This document shows positions 1 to 11,600 of a stretch of DNA of 64,000 nt, piece by piece (positions within the stretch are counted from its first letter, which is position 1; each line of letters starts with the position of its first letter). A program made the position numbers and the translations under genes. Source of the DNA: Halicephalobus mephisto (lineage: Eukaryota > Nematoda > Chromadorea > Rhabditida > Panagrolaimidae); assembly GCA_009193035.1 (NCBI GenBank), contig SWDT01000260.1, forward strand, positions 1 to 64,000. The letters are read 5' to 3'. The notes below the pieces were generated by a model. The model had not been told where the DNA came from, searched no databases, and saw only the letters and a program-made list of their open reading frames with translations.

Positions 1-117
1 GATCTGGAAAATGATAATTTTTTGCGAGGAAATTTGGATTTCGATAAAAAGACAGAAGACCTTAAAGAATTCATAAAAAAGGTAAAGGAAAATATCCATG
101 ATTTCCTAGAAGAATAA
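1..117 (+). CDS. C-terminal exon of an unidentified protein (5' truncated by window edge)
   Basis: Frame 1 is open from the first base to a TAA at 115-117 and gives 38 residues, acidic and lysine-rich, ending in KENIHDFLEE. The tail looks helical or coiled-coil-like. An AATAAA polyadenylation signal at 129-134, only 12 nt after the stop, supports a real 3' end. Codon use is better balanced than in the AT-rich flank. I do not recognise the family from this fragment; the remainder lies upstream of the window. Confidence 0.6.
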   Translation, partial: DLENDNFLRGNLDFDKKTEDLKEFIKKVKENIHDFLEE

Positions 118-1053
118 GTAAAATTCTTAATAAAGTTTTTAATTCTTTCTGGTTACGGCTGCTTATCTGTTTGCTGCATACATTGTCGGCATTAATTCGA
201 TTTACAAAAAAGAATTATGTTCTCCTAAATGTTAATATAAGTATTTGGGTAGTCGTTGGGCCAGTGTACTTAGTTAAAACATGCCTATTATATGATATCT
301 CTAAGATTATTTTAGGGCAAAATAGCTGAAAAGGGATAGAAATGATGAGATGAGAAAATGGAGGAGTGGGCTGTCCTAAAAATGGTATTTATGTATTATT
401 TAACATAAAAGATTTTCTTTACCACCATGAGAATGAATAATGAAGAAAAGTTAAGAATCAAAAATAATAACTTTCATAATGCACACAAAAAATTACATTA
501 AAACAGTTCTGATATATAAGATATGTTTTGTATTAGTGAATGGAGCACAATGTGTCTAATACGTAAAAGCCGTTTTAAGATATCAGTACTTTATTTACTA
601 CGTACCCTTTCCATGCATACTATCATAAAATAGTTATATTAAAAATATTATCTAATTCAGAAACATTTCTAAAATATTTAATCATTTCGAAATCAACAAT
701 GAAAGTTTGTCTTAGCAGAAATTTATTACTGCTTTTGTTTTTTTAAAAAATAAACGAAAATTCTGCAAAAAGTAATTGATAAAAATTGAGTATCACTAAT
801 TAGTTTGATGTTCTGGAATTAGCAAAAAGCATGTTCAATTTTCTTGTTGTTTCCTGCAGTTTCGGGATGTTCTAGCAACTTTTAAACTGATTTCGACTTT
901 GTTGCACTTTATTTCAAAATTGGTTTCTGGGTAATTTTAATATTTCTACTTTTCCTAGATTTATTTTCTTCGGAAAGTACTTTTCTGTACTAAAGAATGT
1001 TCGGAATTTTCACTAATTTTGGCTGAGGAATAAGATGTATGTCTCTAAGGGCG
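118..1053. other. AT-rich intergenic stretch
   Basis: After the AATAAA at 129-134 I see no coding exon, RNA gene or repeat. The sequence is low-GC with short homopolymer runs. Confidence 0.5.
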
Positions 1054-1406
1054 TTATCGAGTTTCATCTCGTTGAGAAAACTTATGGTGATCTGAATTGA
1101 GGCAAATTAGGAATTCTGGGTTATATCTTTTGATTCCACAGGAACATCCGACTTGCAAGCGATGTATTTTTGTGAATTCGCCGCATTTTGTGCAGACCCA
1201 TCTTTTTTCTTTCTCTGAACATCCTTGTGGACATGTGCACTCGAAAATCTCGTAATCCTTTGTTAATTGAGATATGGTTGGATTCCCCATATTGATGAAC
1301 TCAAAGAAGATTTTCTCATCGTTGATTACGAAATAAGGTTCAGAGATATGAGGGTCTTCAAATATTCGAATTCCGTTGAATGAAGAGTTATTCTTGTTCA
1401 ATTTCC
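1054..1406 (-). CDS. Cysteine-rich putative zinc-binding exon, 5' part not located
   Basis: An open frame of about 117 codons ends in TAA at 1056-1054. It has eight cysteines in a zinc-finger-like pattern: CxC, then C four residues later, CxxC about nine residues on, a histidine, CxC, and a last C near the end, with short cores CTCPQGC, WVCTKC and GCSCG. The N-terminal half is mixed hydrophobic and acidic. The frame has no ATG at its start (first in-frame candidate is TTG), so this is probably a last exon entered through the acceptor-like CTAG just upstream at 1410-1407. Cysteine spacing recalls the ARF7-effector C-terminal domain (ARL14EP family), but that is only a suggestion. The upstream exon should lie between about 1430 and 1900 on the minus strand. 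Confidence 0.4.
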
Positions 1407-3269
1407 CTAGTTCCTATTAGGTAAATAACAGTATAATTTAAGGTGTATAAAGTCATTCAATATAAAATCAAATAAATCTCTATTGTTCTCATCTACACCC
1501 TAAAAATTAAATAACAGAATACACCCACAAATTCAGAAATTAACCTTATTACAATATTTTTACAAGCGTTTGAGAACAGTATAACCAACGACAACAAACT
1601 GAGTCCCTTAACACATCAGAGAACATTTGCCCGATCGGAAGAGAACAAAATTAAAGAACAATCAACGGGAAATAAATACTCTCGCTCTCTTCGTAGGTTG
1701 CAGATCGAGTTCAGAACAAAAAATGTCGTGAAATGTGTCTTTTCTGAATACTCTTTGGTTTCAAACAGATGGGTAATGCTTTAAATAATAGAAGTAGTCT
1801 TCGTTGTTGGTTATGTGCAACTGCTCCAGTTTGTGTCCGAAGAAGATCAATGCTCTTCTGTAACCGTGAAAGTAAGCAGTTCATAGATGAATTGTCTCTT
1901 TAATCATCTTTACTTCTCTTTTGAATAGAAGAAATAATGTTCAAACAACTAAATATTTAATTTATATGAAATCCATGTCATTATATTCAATTCTGTATAC
2001 TTCTTAAAATTCTAATATGACTATTGATCAACAATTAGTAGATTCCGAAATAATCTCGTTTTTAATTTTTTAAAAGCTATCATAGGATTCACACACAACT
2101 TCAAATAACAGTATTGTTCATTAGTGATAGGGTATACTTATTCGCATTGTATAATAAAGAAAGAATTCAGATCTTCAGGAGGAAGTTATACTCATATGAT
2201 ACCCTTGTGGATCTTTAATAAAAATTTAAGTCAAGAATTAAATTCGTTGAGAAGACTGATTTTCTCAAACCTCAGTGAAATTATTAATATCATTTCTAGA
2301 ATAATAAAAAATGTAAATTATTACAAATTTCATTTTTAAGATCATCTTAATAAATGTTAGTGAACTTTTTGAAAATAAAAATAAAATCTCCGAATTCCAA
2401 AGGTTTCATATTCAAATGGCAACTCTAGGATTCTATTTAAGTTCTTACAGAAATTAAGATTCTTAAAAGTCCGAAAACAGAGTAATCATAATATTCATAA
2501 TTGCTTCGAAGCTAAGTTTTGGAAATACTTTGAGAAACTCTACAATACTGAAATATTTGCACGGAAGTTGATAAATTAATTTTAAACTCTTAGAACTCCT
2601 TTTTGAGAGTTGAGGGAAATCATGTCATATTCGAGAAAGATAAACAGTTTATTTGTTTTTTTATGAGATAATATCGAAGGTAATAGACAATTTCATATCT
2701 GGAGAATACAGTAAAATCTATTATATGATATAAAAATTCTTCTTGATCGGATTTCGGAGGCCTGAAAGCTCTAAAATTATAGAATGATTTGATGTAATTT
2801 CGACATATTATGTACAATTCCTATGAAAGAGAATTACTACAAATAAAATAGATTGATCAGATGAATTTTCGTTGTTGAATAAAATAAATAAAACATTTTT
2901 TAAAGAGAAATTGCAATCAGAAATAAAGTAGTTCTTGAAACTCATTTCAACATGTCTTCTTAACTTATGAAAATGATAACTACTCAGAAAGGTGATTGTG
3001 GAAAATGCAGCTAATTATAGGTTTCGGAATTCTGAATCAACTGATATTAGCATTTCAAGATTCTGAATCTCCAATATTTGAAGGTCAACCCTCAATTCTG
3101 ACTTCAGATTCGGAATCTACGGGTCCGATTACCCTATGATGCATATTTTGCTCTTCAAAATCTGAGGGGGTGAGAATCATCACTTTTTCGATCAAAGAAA
3201 GTGGAAAGTGAAATTCCTGTCAGAGAAGCAAAGAAAACACTATTTTTTCATTTTAATTTTTACCTATTA
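1407..3269. other. AT-rich intergenic stretch
   Basis: It may hold a 5' exon of the cysteine-rich gene, but I cannot place one. Around 2960-3130 the sequence turns into the degenerate GAA/TTC-rich text described elsewhere in the window. Short open frames here have no coding character. Confidence 0.45.
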
Positions 3270-3692
3270 ATTACAGTACTCTTTTTCCCTGTTACAGTAT
3301 ACCTTTTTATTGTTACAGTATACCTACTTCTCATTACCGTATTCCTTGGCCTATTTCCCCTGCTACAGTATCCTGTTTTTCTTTGCTACAGTATACTTTT
3401 TTTTTGTTACAGTATACCTACTTTTCATTACCGTATTCCTTGGCCTATTTTCCCTGTTACAGTATCCTATTTTCGTATTACAGTAATCTTTTTTTGTTAC
3501 AGTATACCTACTTTTCATTACCGTATTCCTTGGCCTATTTTCCCTGTTACAGTATCCTATTTTCGTATTACAGTACTCTTTTTTTTGTTACAGTAATCTC
3601 CCTACCTACTACCCTATTCTTCATTCTCGCTACCCCATCCTTGCCTTCTGTTACCCTATGCTTCACTTTTGGTACCCCATCCTCTGATATTG
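3270..3692. repeat. Pyrimidine-rich minisatellite: 21-bp-derived array with a 90-bp higher-order repeat
   Basis: Twelve TACAGTA motifs and three TTACCGTA variants occur between 3270 and 3600, spaced about 20 bp apart with a periodic longer gap. They form three tandem higher-order copies starting at 3312, 3406 and 3496 (periods 94 and 90 bp); the last two are nearly identical. From 3609 the array continues as four 21-bp units (3609, 3630, 3651, 3672), each beginning with (N)TACCC(T/C)AT. The two parts share the consensus TTAC(A/C)(G/C)TAT at the unit start and probably derive from one 21-bp unit. Open frames across it are by-products of the repeat. Confidence 0.85.
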
Positions 3693-3730
3693 CCACTGTC
3701 CTATTACTCATGAGGGACAATTCGAAATTC

Positions 3731-3810
3731 TTGTGCCCTGCGGGAATCGAACCTCGGCAGTTTAAGCGGCTTAAAAGTTTTAATTTTAACCACTAAACCA
3801 TCTAAACAAA
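3731..3810 (-). other. tRNA-derived sequence (tRNA pseudogene or SINE head)
   Basis: Read on the minus strand, 3800-3790 is TGGTTTAGTGG, a perfect pol III A box, and 3753-3743 is GGTTCGATTCC, a perfect B box. They are 36 nt apart, close to tRNA spacing. The D stem can pair. The T stem matches at only two of five positions and the acceptor strands do not pair, so this is not an intact tRNA. No T4 terminator follows. The repeat array lies immediately downstream in this orientation, which suggests a tRNA-headed SINE or a pseudogene inserted beside the array. Confidence 0.6.
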
Positions 3811-6037
3811 TTCTCTAGATTCTTTATTTTTTCAATCACCGCTTCAGGGCCAATGGCAAATTTTCTCTTATTCACTTTGTCTTCGGTTTGAAACTAGATT
3901 TTTAATGAAATGTATTTCTTTTCTGTTGTCAATAAACACCTATTGACATGTTTATGGAGTAAACATAGTTTTTACAAACTAAATAAGCACTAAAAGTGAA
4001 GAAAATAATTATATTTTATCTAAAAAACACATTGATATTTTTAACTAATTTAATCACTTTTTTCTCTAATTTTAAGTAAAAAAGGAATCGATCTGATCTT
4101 ATAGAATCATGTAACATGTATTTCTTAACAACATTTCAAAAAGTCAGCCCTTAAATGTTATGTTGAATGAAATTTGTCAAATATGAACTGTGTTGGGGGT
4201 CATAGGGCACCCTTTCATATCTTCCTCTAGGAATGACAGAAAGACATGGTTCAGCTGTTATTCAGATATATTTGTATCAGTGTAATTATAAGTACATTGA
4301 TATCTCTTCAGACCTCCTATTCACTAAGATATGGCCATTTTTGAAACATTGTTGTAAAGAAGTCTTCAAAATAATTTTCCATTAATAAAAATCAACTGAA
4401 TTCTGAAATGTTTTGAACTATTCAATTCAGAATTTTGTTTTCTACGATATCCCACATATATTACAGTCTGAATTCCAAAATGTTCAAGAATTTGAATATC
4501 AAAGAAACTGACCCTTTATTTCAAACAACTCATGGAACTCAAAATCTCAATAATTAAGTGAAGATCCTAAACAGATCGTACTCCTCTCAAAATCCTTAAA
4601 TAACTTAATAAAACCTTGAGTTAGAACCTCGAAATGAAATATATACAAACAAATCTTTTCCAAGTTGGATCAAAAGTTCCGCCGAATTCTCATATGATAA
4701 ACACCACAAAATGTGATATCATATGAAACTAAATACAAGCTCATTTTTATCACTGTTAAATGGCTATCATACAAATGAACAATAAAACCCCTAGACTTGT
4801 CCGAGAGTGTCCACATCTCTTCTATTCTCTAACAACTTTCATTGTGTTGAGATAGTCTTAAAAAAATGAAACTAAAAAACGAGAAATATTGGTCATAATC
4901 AGAAATTCTTTCTCATTAACGAAATAGTATCCAAACAATTCAAATACACGAAAATTGTGGGTACTATCCTCTTCAGGTTTTCCAATTCTGATTTTTACTT
5001 TATAAATAATGTCTGAGTGATCCAAAGAGTTACATCTTCTGACTCATTCGTTTATCAGATCCCATTACGGAACAAATAACTCCTCACTTATTTTAAGAAT
5101 TAATTTATTTACTCAACTACCTAGTTTCCAGCTCTCCTAAGATAGTCGTGAATAGTATCTTAGAAATGTCAGATTTTGAATTTCCTCGAAACTATCTGTC
5201 TTTCAGTGTGTTCTCCAATACTTTGAATAAATGATAACTAATAAATAGAACAACCTGAATTTCTGAACATTCTCCTAATATATTGTTTCAATGAACAAAA
5301 GATTCAGAGACTAATCAACTCCAACGCTATGAATTAATTCTACTTTGTTTAATTTCTCATCAAAAAGACACCCATAATTATCTAAATCGGAAAGTTGGGG
5401 GGCCTCAGGAGAACCGATCTCTTGGAAATCGTCAAAACTCAAAGACCTTGGAGAAGAATTTGGGAATCCTCTTTATTTATATGAAACTTTCAAAACTATG
5501 AGAGATATGAAGATCTCATATCACCTAATAGAAATTTCCAGGATCTCCTAAAGTTGGGTCAAGTTCTTCGGATCTTTGAAACCGTTTAGCTTCTGGAGTC
5601 ATCTAGAATAATGTGAAAGGTTTTCTAACCTAAATAATCATGGAAGGTTCCAACATCTTCTTGATATCCAAATAATAATTTGAAACTAGTATCTGAAAGC
5701 AAAGATTTTTAAAATTTTCAGGTTTCGAAGACTTCTTCGGTTCTAGATGTCAATTAATTATCTAAAAACATAACTGTTTTGTTTTCATTAATAATTATGG
5801 TCCCATTTTGTCGAAAATTATGGGACTGAAAAATTAACCAATGACTATCATTGTTTTTAAGTCGACAAATAATCAGAAATATATTTCTAGGATCAATGAA
5901 GACATTCCTTCTTAGAAACTAGATTCGACTAAAACTACTGATGGAAATTGTCTATTTCGAATATCAATGAAGAGGAGTCAATTTTCAAAAGTCCCAGTTT
6001 TAAAAACTGAGCAAAAGAGAGGATGTGAGAAAGAGGT
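3811..6037. other. AT-rich intergenic stretch with two small inverted repeats
   Basis: No gene is visible. There are two perfect inverted repeats: TGTCAATA at 3927-3934 with TATTGACA at 3941-3948 (6-nt loop), and TCATATGAT at 4690-4698 with ATCATATGA at 4718-4726. From about 5440 to 5760 the text is rich in short GAA and TTC words, as in other repeat patches here. Confidence 0.45.
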
Positions 6038-6095
6038 GAGAGAGGACCGAAGACACTCTCTCGTTCAAACCTTCCTCTCATCAGTCCGGGAGAGG
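6038..6095. other. Two GC-rich hairpins at the 3' flank of the 5S gene
   Basis: GAGAGAG (6038-6044) pairs with CTCTCTC (6056-6062), and CCTCTC (6074-6079) pairs with GAGAGG (6090-6095). They begin just beyond the T run that ends the 5S transcript on the minus strand. Function is unknown; they may belong to a 5S repeat spacer. Confidence 0.35.
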
Positions 6096-6098
6096 AAC

Positions 6099-6104
6099 AA
6101 AAAA
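6099..6104 (-). terminator. Pol III T6 terminator of the 5S gene
   Basis: A run of six T on the minus strand begins two nucleotides after the predicted 5S 3' end, as expected for RNA polymerase III termination. Confidence 0.65.
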
Positions 6105-6106
6105 GA

Positions 6107-6224
6107 GCTAGGAGCACTGGAGATTCCCAGGACGTCTCCGATCCAAGTACTAATCGAGCCCTAGGGCGTTTCACTGGCCAGATCGGACGGGATGGCGTCC
6201 TTTCACCCTGGTTTGACCCCTAGC
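6107..6224 (-). rRNA. 5S ribosomal RNA (118 nt, diverged)
   Basis: The minus strand carries the 5S hallmarks in order and at family spacing. These are the helix III/loop C block CGCCATCCCGTCCGATCTGG, the C-box region AGTACTTGGATCGGAGACG, and CTGGGAATC. Helix I closes the molecule: GCTAGGGG at the 5' end pairs with CTCCTAGC at the 3' end (one G-U). Helix II also pairs, CCAGGGTG with CGCCCTAGG around one bulged A, although its sequence differs from the common 5S one, so the changes look compensatory. The usual AGTTAAGC segment is altered to AGTGAAAC, and the outer helix of the IV/V arm pairs poorly. A T6 run follows. It could be a functional variant or an old copy; length, spacing and helices favour function. 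Overlapping open frames on both strands should be ignored. Confidence 0.8.
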
Positions 6225-8607
6225 GATTGGGGATTTTTCTGACTGGATCACTTTTTTCCATCAGTCAAAGATGTGATGAAATATTTTCAATCATAATAAT
6301 ATTTTCATTGATTATAAATGAGAAGAAAGTCACATCTCCAATTTGCTTTTCCGAAATATTCTCTCTAAATGACAGAATCAAGAATTGTTACAAGATTGTT
6401 AATTGTTGTGCCCTCAGGGATGAATTAAGAATAGTTTCTGCAAGAAACAAGAAAAAGATAAACAGTTCAAAAAACCTAGTCTGCTCCGGATTCTTTAATT
6501 CTTTTCTAAAAAGAGGAAACTACACTTCAAAGTTGATAAATATATTTTTCTGCAAATTATGTATCTGACTTATTGTTCAAACTGGTATTCGAGTGAAATG
6601 GACAATCTCGATGATTAAAAGTTGTCAACTAAGAACTCAATTTTCCTGAATTCCCTTAGAATCTACAAAACAAATGAAATTTGAAGTAAAAAATTAAAAA
6701 TACGAAGAACTTTTCCTTATTTTGTCGATGTCTTTCTTCAACTCTTTACACAGTAAAAATCGACAAATTTAGTTAAAATAATCAACAATTGCTGATACTC
6801 AATTTCTAACACTTCTTTCAGAGAGTGAAATCAGAAAATAAACACCTTAAAGGAACCTGACTCCTCCAAATTTATAATTACATTTCTGATTGAAGAAGAC
6901 AAAATAAGTAACGAGGAGAGTGGAACTCACATCTTTCTGTTATCTTAACCGTTTTATTAATTTCAGATTAGTTTCTAAATTTAAGGCAATTGAATATTTT
7001 TGAATGAGCAGTACTCCTAAGATTTTTCAGTATTTTGAATAAATATGGAGAGTGTTCCAAGTATTAAAGAAAAAATATCTTCAAATAATCTTTTCTAGTT
7101 TATTCCCTGAACACAAAAATGTATTTCTCAAAATGCAAAAATTAACAGTTGAAGTGGACGATACATCTCAGTGTTTTCGATTCTCGTTTAATAACACCGA
7201 GTAGTCTCCGAATAAAAATAAATATTTATAAATCACTTTTTTTATTTTGTTTTTCGAAAATACAGATCAGATGAAAATTAACAACGCTTAAACTTCTTAA
7301 ATACTACTTTCCTTTCTTCTTTTGTGAATTGAGGAGCTGAATTGTATTTAATACAGAGAATAATTTGAGTTCTCTAGACCCATTCCTTCTCATTCTTTTA
7401 CAAAACATGAATAGTAGTCAAAATTGAAATAAATCAACTTTTCCGAGAATCCTAGTCTGTTGATATCTTAACGGCTACTTCATCAGTGTTCACAGATCTT
7501 CAAAACAAATAGGATCACAGAGAATCTACAAATATCAAATGATTAAAAACTAAGTATTTTTTGAGTTGAATAAAGACTTCACTATTTCTAAAGGTTCTAG
7601 AATATTAGAAAATTAACTTTTGAAATCATCAGTTTTCTTACTGTTTCTTTTAAAATGTCAATTATTTCAAGGCAAGTTATTTGAATTGTGAGAATCACAG
7701 ATCTTTTACATTGTTCTCGAAAAAAATATTTTTTGTGGTATGGTGTTTCTAGAAGACTTCTGAGACTATTTATTCCTTCGAATTGTTTCATTGCATTTCA
7801 GAAGTTCAAATTAATAGTTTAAGAATTTTTAAAATTAGCTACTAATGTGTTGGAATATTTTGATTTCACTCTAATTCAAAAATTCTATTGGGATATTTCT
7901 GAGAATTCCTAGAATGTTAGAAAACCCTATAGAGGATTCCAGAATTACCGAGAATGTGGTGAACATTATCAAACCTTCTCAGTGTCCACTAGAAGCTTTT
8001 AAATTCTTCAGAAGCTTGTGAAAATTCTAAAGCAGTATCTAAAGAACTTTGAAATTTATTGGAGTGTCATTTGTTCGAACATCTCAGAAATTAAAATTTC
8101 AAAGTTGTCTGATGATTACGTTTATTTATTTTTAGTTCAAATTTTTGTCCTATTGTGTACCAGTGTCCTTTGAAATAAGGTATTAAATCTAGGGGGTTCG
8201 GCTCCTTGAAGGTGGGTTATCCTAATTATGTTTAAAGATAAGAGTTTACTTTTAGAAGAGTTTTTGATCTGAATACTGGAGTTCAAAGTTAATAAAAATT
8301 ACAATTTAATTTGATTTTCTGAAAGCAATAGTATCAATAGAGATTTGTTCTCAATTGATTTTTCATATTTCTTATCTCTGGTACTATAAAACTGGATCAT
8401 AAACCCTATGAGTCGAGGTCAGTACTTCTACTCGCATTTTCGAATCAAATGATTAAATTCAGTTAAATTTATTTTGATCCAGCAAAATTCAAGTCAAAAC
8501 AATTCAAACCACTTTGATACAAACATTCCAGTTCCGATGCTGCTGTTACATTACCCATTTTGTATAAAAATAACAAGAAGAACCGTCGTATTCAGTAAAA
8601 AGCTGTT
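6225..8607. other. AT-rich intergenic stretch, ZSWIM8 3' flank
   Basis: No convincing exon is present; the open frame at 6227-6568 is hydrophobic, AT-driven text. About 7850-8060 is a GAA/TTC-rich degenerate repeat patch with many words like GAATTC and TCTAGAA. A TTTATT at about 8468 (AATAAA on the minus strand) may be the ZSWIM8 polyadenylation signal. Confidence 0.4.
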
Positions 8608-11600
8608 TTAATTCGGAGTAGGGGTCGGGGGTGGAGAAATGAAGGGCACCTGATCGAGTAAATCTCTTACTTTTAGATCTTCGTTGATTTTCTTCCTGGC
8701 TGACTTTTGATTCTTCCAATAGCGAATATAGGAATCGTAGAAATTCTTCCCATTCGGCATCAATTTGAAAATGTCTCTGACTATTTTGGTTACGGTTTTT
8801 ATCTGAAAATCAATTTTCAGCAATTTTGAGAATCATGCAACTTACGTATTCACCGTCGATTGGTTGAAGTCTGGTGTAACTGAGACGACACAATAGCGCC
8901 ACATATGACATTTCAACGCCTTTTCGGACGATTTTGATGGCGATTTCTGAGTGTTGATCTCTGACCATCGATGAATGAATCTGAGCTGCCAGATTGTTCA
9001 TATCGAAAGTGCTACTGTGTTGATGGGGTTTCTGTTGAGGACCACAGTAACTGCTACTCGAAGCAGAAGCAGATTGAAACATGGTCACATACTTGAGCGA
9101 AGGAATGAACAGCTGCTGAGAAGCCGGAATCGGCATCTGCTCAATATAGGTGACCATGGAGTAAAGATTCGCTGTAGCGTAGAATCCCATAGATTTACAC
9201 GCATATTCGTATAGGAGACTAGGAGAAGATACACAACCAGCGACATGTTCGTAGAAGGACTGTAGATAATAGAACCCAAGTTGAGTACAGGTTTCCATCA
9301 ATGTCTTTATGTCTTCTGCATATCGTGGGGAATTCAGCTGCTCCTCGAGAAGTTTCCGATCTTCTAATTCGTGATTTCTCTGGACGATCATTGCAAGAAT
9401 ACCTACACGATACGAATTCAGAAGTTTCATCTTCCTACTATCGTTATTGGCGGAGATCGAGACGTACGGAGAAGCTGACTGAGGAGGACTGATGTTATTT
9501 TGACTTTGTTGGACATTGTAACTCCTCATTCTCATTGGTGGTAGTCCTGGATTTCCATTGATGTGCATGCTGTTCAATGGTACTGGTTGTCTCGGTCCTC
9601 GACTGTATCCTTGAGGATTCCTATGCATGTAGTTGTTGGGATAGACAGGCGGAGCATTGTTAAAGAAGTAAGGATATCTATGATCCCCTCTAAACTGGAA
9701 TTGGTTCTGAGGGAGAAGATTAGGAGCAGAATGACTAGGATGAAGACCCGCTGTCGGTCCCGCGACGTATTGAGGTATTGGCGGGGGATGGCCCATGTAC
9801 ATTGGAGGCACATATTGCTGTTGATATTGGTCAACCATTGGGGGTGCTACGTAATACGGGTACTGTGGAGGGAAAGGATTCATCTGTTGAGGATTCTGAG
9901 GTATCATCTGATGTTCTTCTCTATTCTCTTCTGCACAGAGATCACACCAGCTTTTGGAGATCATAAAGAGGACTTCTGCACTAATTCCACCTCGTTCATT
10001 AGCTACCGTTTCAACAGCAATCAAAGCGTCTTCGAATAGTTTTGCATTTGTCTCCTTACACTGTCTCAATCGACTGATTATCTCAGCTGGAGTCAAACCA
10101 TATGCATTTCTTAAAGCAATCAAGCCAAGCATGGCTCCATGGAAGATCACGGATTCATCAGCACGATGACTAGCCTTGTCTGCAAGAAGAGAAATCTCTG
10201 CGGGAGTAAAATGGCGCATCCAGATTTTCTGGACATACTCCAATGCAACACGACCAATTTCCAGGGCTTGATTCTGAAGCCATCCAACATTAAATCCATA
10301 GTTGCTTCTGTTCCCCCAGTTTCTGACAGTAGAATTGTAGATCCCCATGGAATACAAACCAATCAAGAAGGCACACATCTGCAGATTTCTGTTTGTTCTC
10401 ACTCCTATATTCATTCCCTGGGTGTTGAACACATGAGTAGGAGTCATTCCACCAGCTTCGACGTTGATTTTCGTCGCTAGATCGTGATAGAACAATGCCA
10501 AAGCTTCAGTAGCGTGAGGTGTTACTGGCTTTGTTACTCTTTGAGAACTCTGAGGTTTATCATCAGAGATTGGCGTTGATGATATGATTCCGTCATGAAT
10601 AGCACTTCCTGGTCCTGTATAATACAGTGTTTCTTGTAATTCTTCTGTTTTGATCCTCAAAGAATCCAGAGCAGATTCCAAATCGTTTGGAGTACTTTCC
10701 TTGGTGGTACTAACCTTTGAGAAATACGGTCGTTTTCCATCGGGGAAGTTCTGTTTGTATTCCGAAGACTTTTCGAAGAAAAATGCAGCATTGGATTCAT
10801 GATCGTCATGCATTTTATGGACTCCAGGATCTAGCAGTTTGTCAACAATCAATCCCAGGACGTAGATGTTATCCTTATATTGAACAAATAAAGCAACCGC
10901 TAGATTTCTCTTCAGCTTTCGGTAGCATTCAAAGTTCATTGGAAGATCTTCCTCCACATAGGAAGGTTTCATATCGAGACAAAGAATCGCAGCACGTAGA
11001 GCAAGTTCTTCTTGTTCCGCTGTTCTTGGAATTCCCGAGTCCTTAGCTAGTCTTCCATTTTTCGTCAATGCCTCCAGAAGATACAATGAGAGACTCAATG
11101 GAGGCATAGTCGTGGTATAGGATTGCTGGCAACGATTAATGACGGATATAGCAACTTTAGAAAGAAATTGAAGATGAGCAGCTGTTAATCTGACTGTCCT
11201 GAGAATCTCGAGAATTTCAATATCCAGGTAATTCAAGTACACTTCAAGTTGATGAGTAGCAGCGGGTTTCCTTGGCATACTCAAAGCAGCAGTTCCTATC
11301 TCCAGAGCTAGTTTGTGAGCCCGTTTCTGAGTAATAATCGTTCGGTTCACCTCAAATTTTTCTCCAGGACAACTAAGTAGGATCTTCATGATCTTGAGGG
11401 CTCTTTCCATCGTCTCCACGGCCAACTTGGTTGCCTTCAACGGTTCTGGAGCTGGTAATTGGACTTCAATTTTCTGAGGACAAGAATCAATTTGTCGGAC
11501 CAGAAGAACGCCAGAAAACATCGGTCTTTTCGCCCTCTTGGGAGTCGAGTTGGCAGCGGTTGAAGGTCCATCCTCGACAACTGAATAACATTCAATCAGG

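Noticed and set aside
3201..3796. Two overlapping open frames of 131 and 137 codons with Tyr/Phe/Cys-rich repeats
   Set aside because: They are by-products of the pyrimidine-rich tandem array; both frames are open because the repeat lacks stops, and composition is not protein-like.
6077..6084. CTGATGAG on the minus strand, resembling a hammerhead ribozyme core
   Set aside because: No stem II hairpin and no GAAA at the required position follow; only GAAC occurs further on. The core cannot fold.
5935..6174. Open frames on both strands across the 5S gene
   Set aside because: The sequence is explained by 5S rRNA structure; the peptides have no coding signature.
6227..6568. Open frame of 113 codons on the plus strand
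   Set aside because: Ile/Phe/Lys/Asn-rich text typical of AT-rich noncoding DNA, without motifs or splice context.
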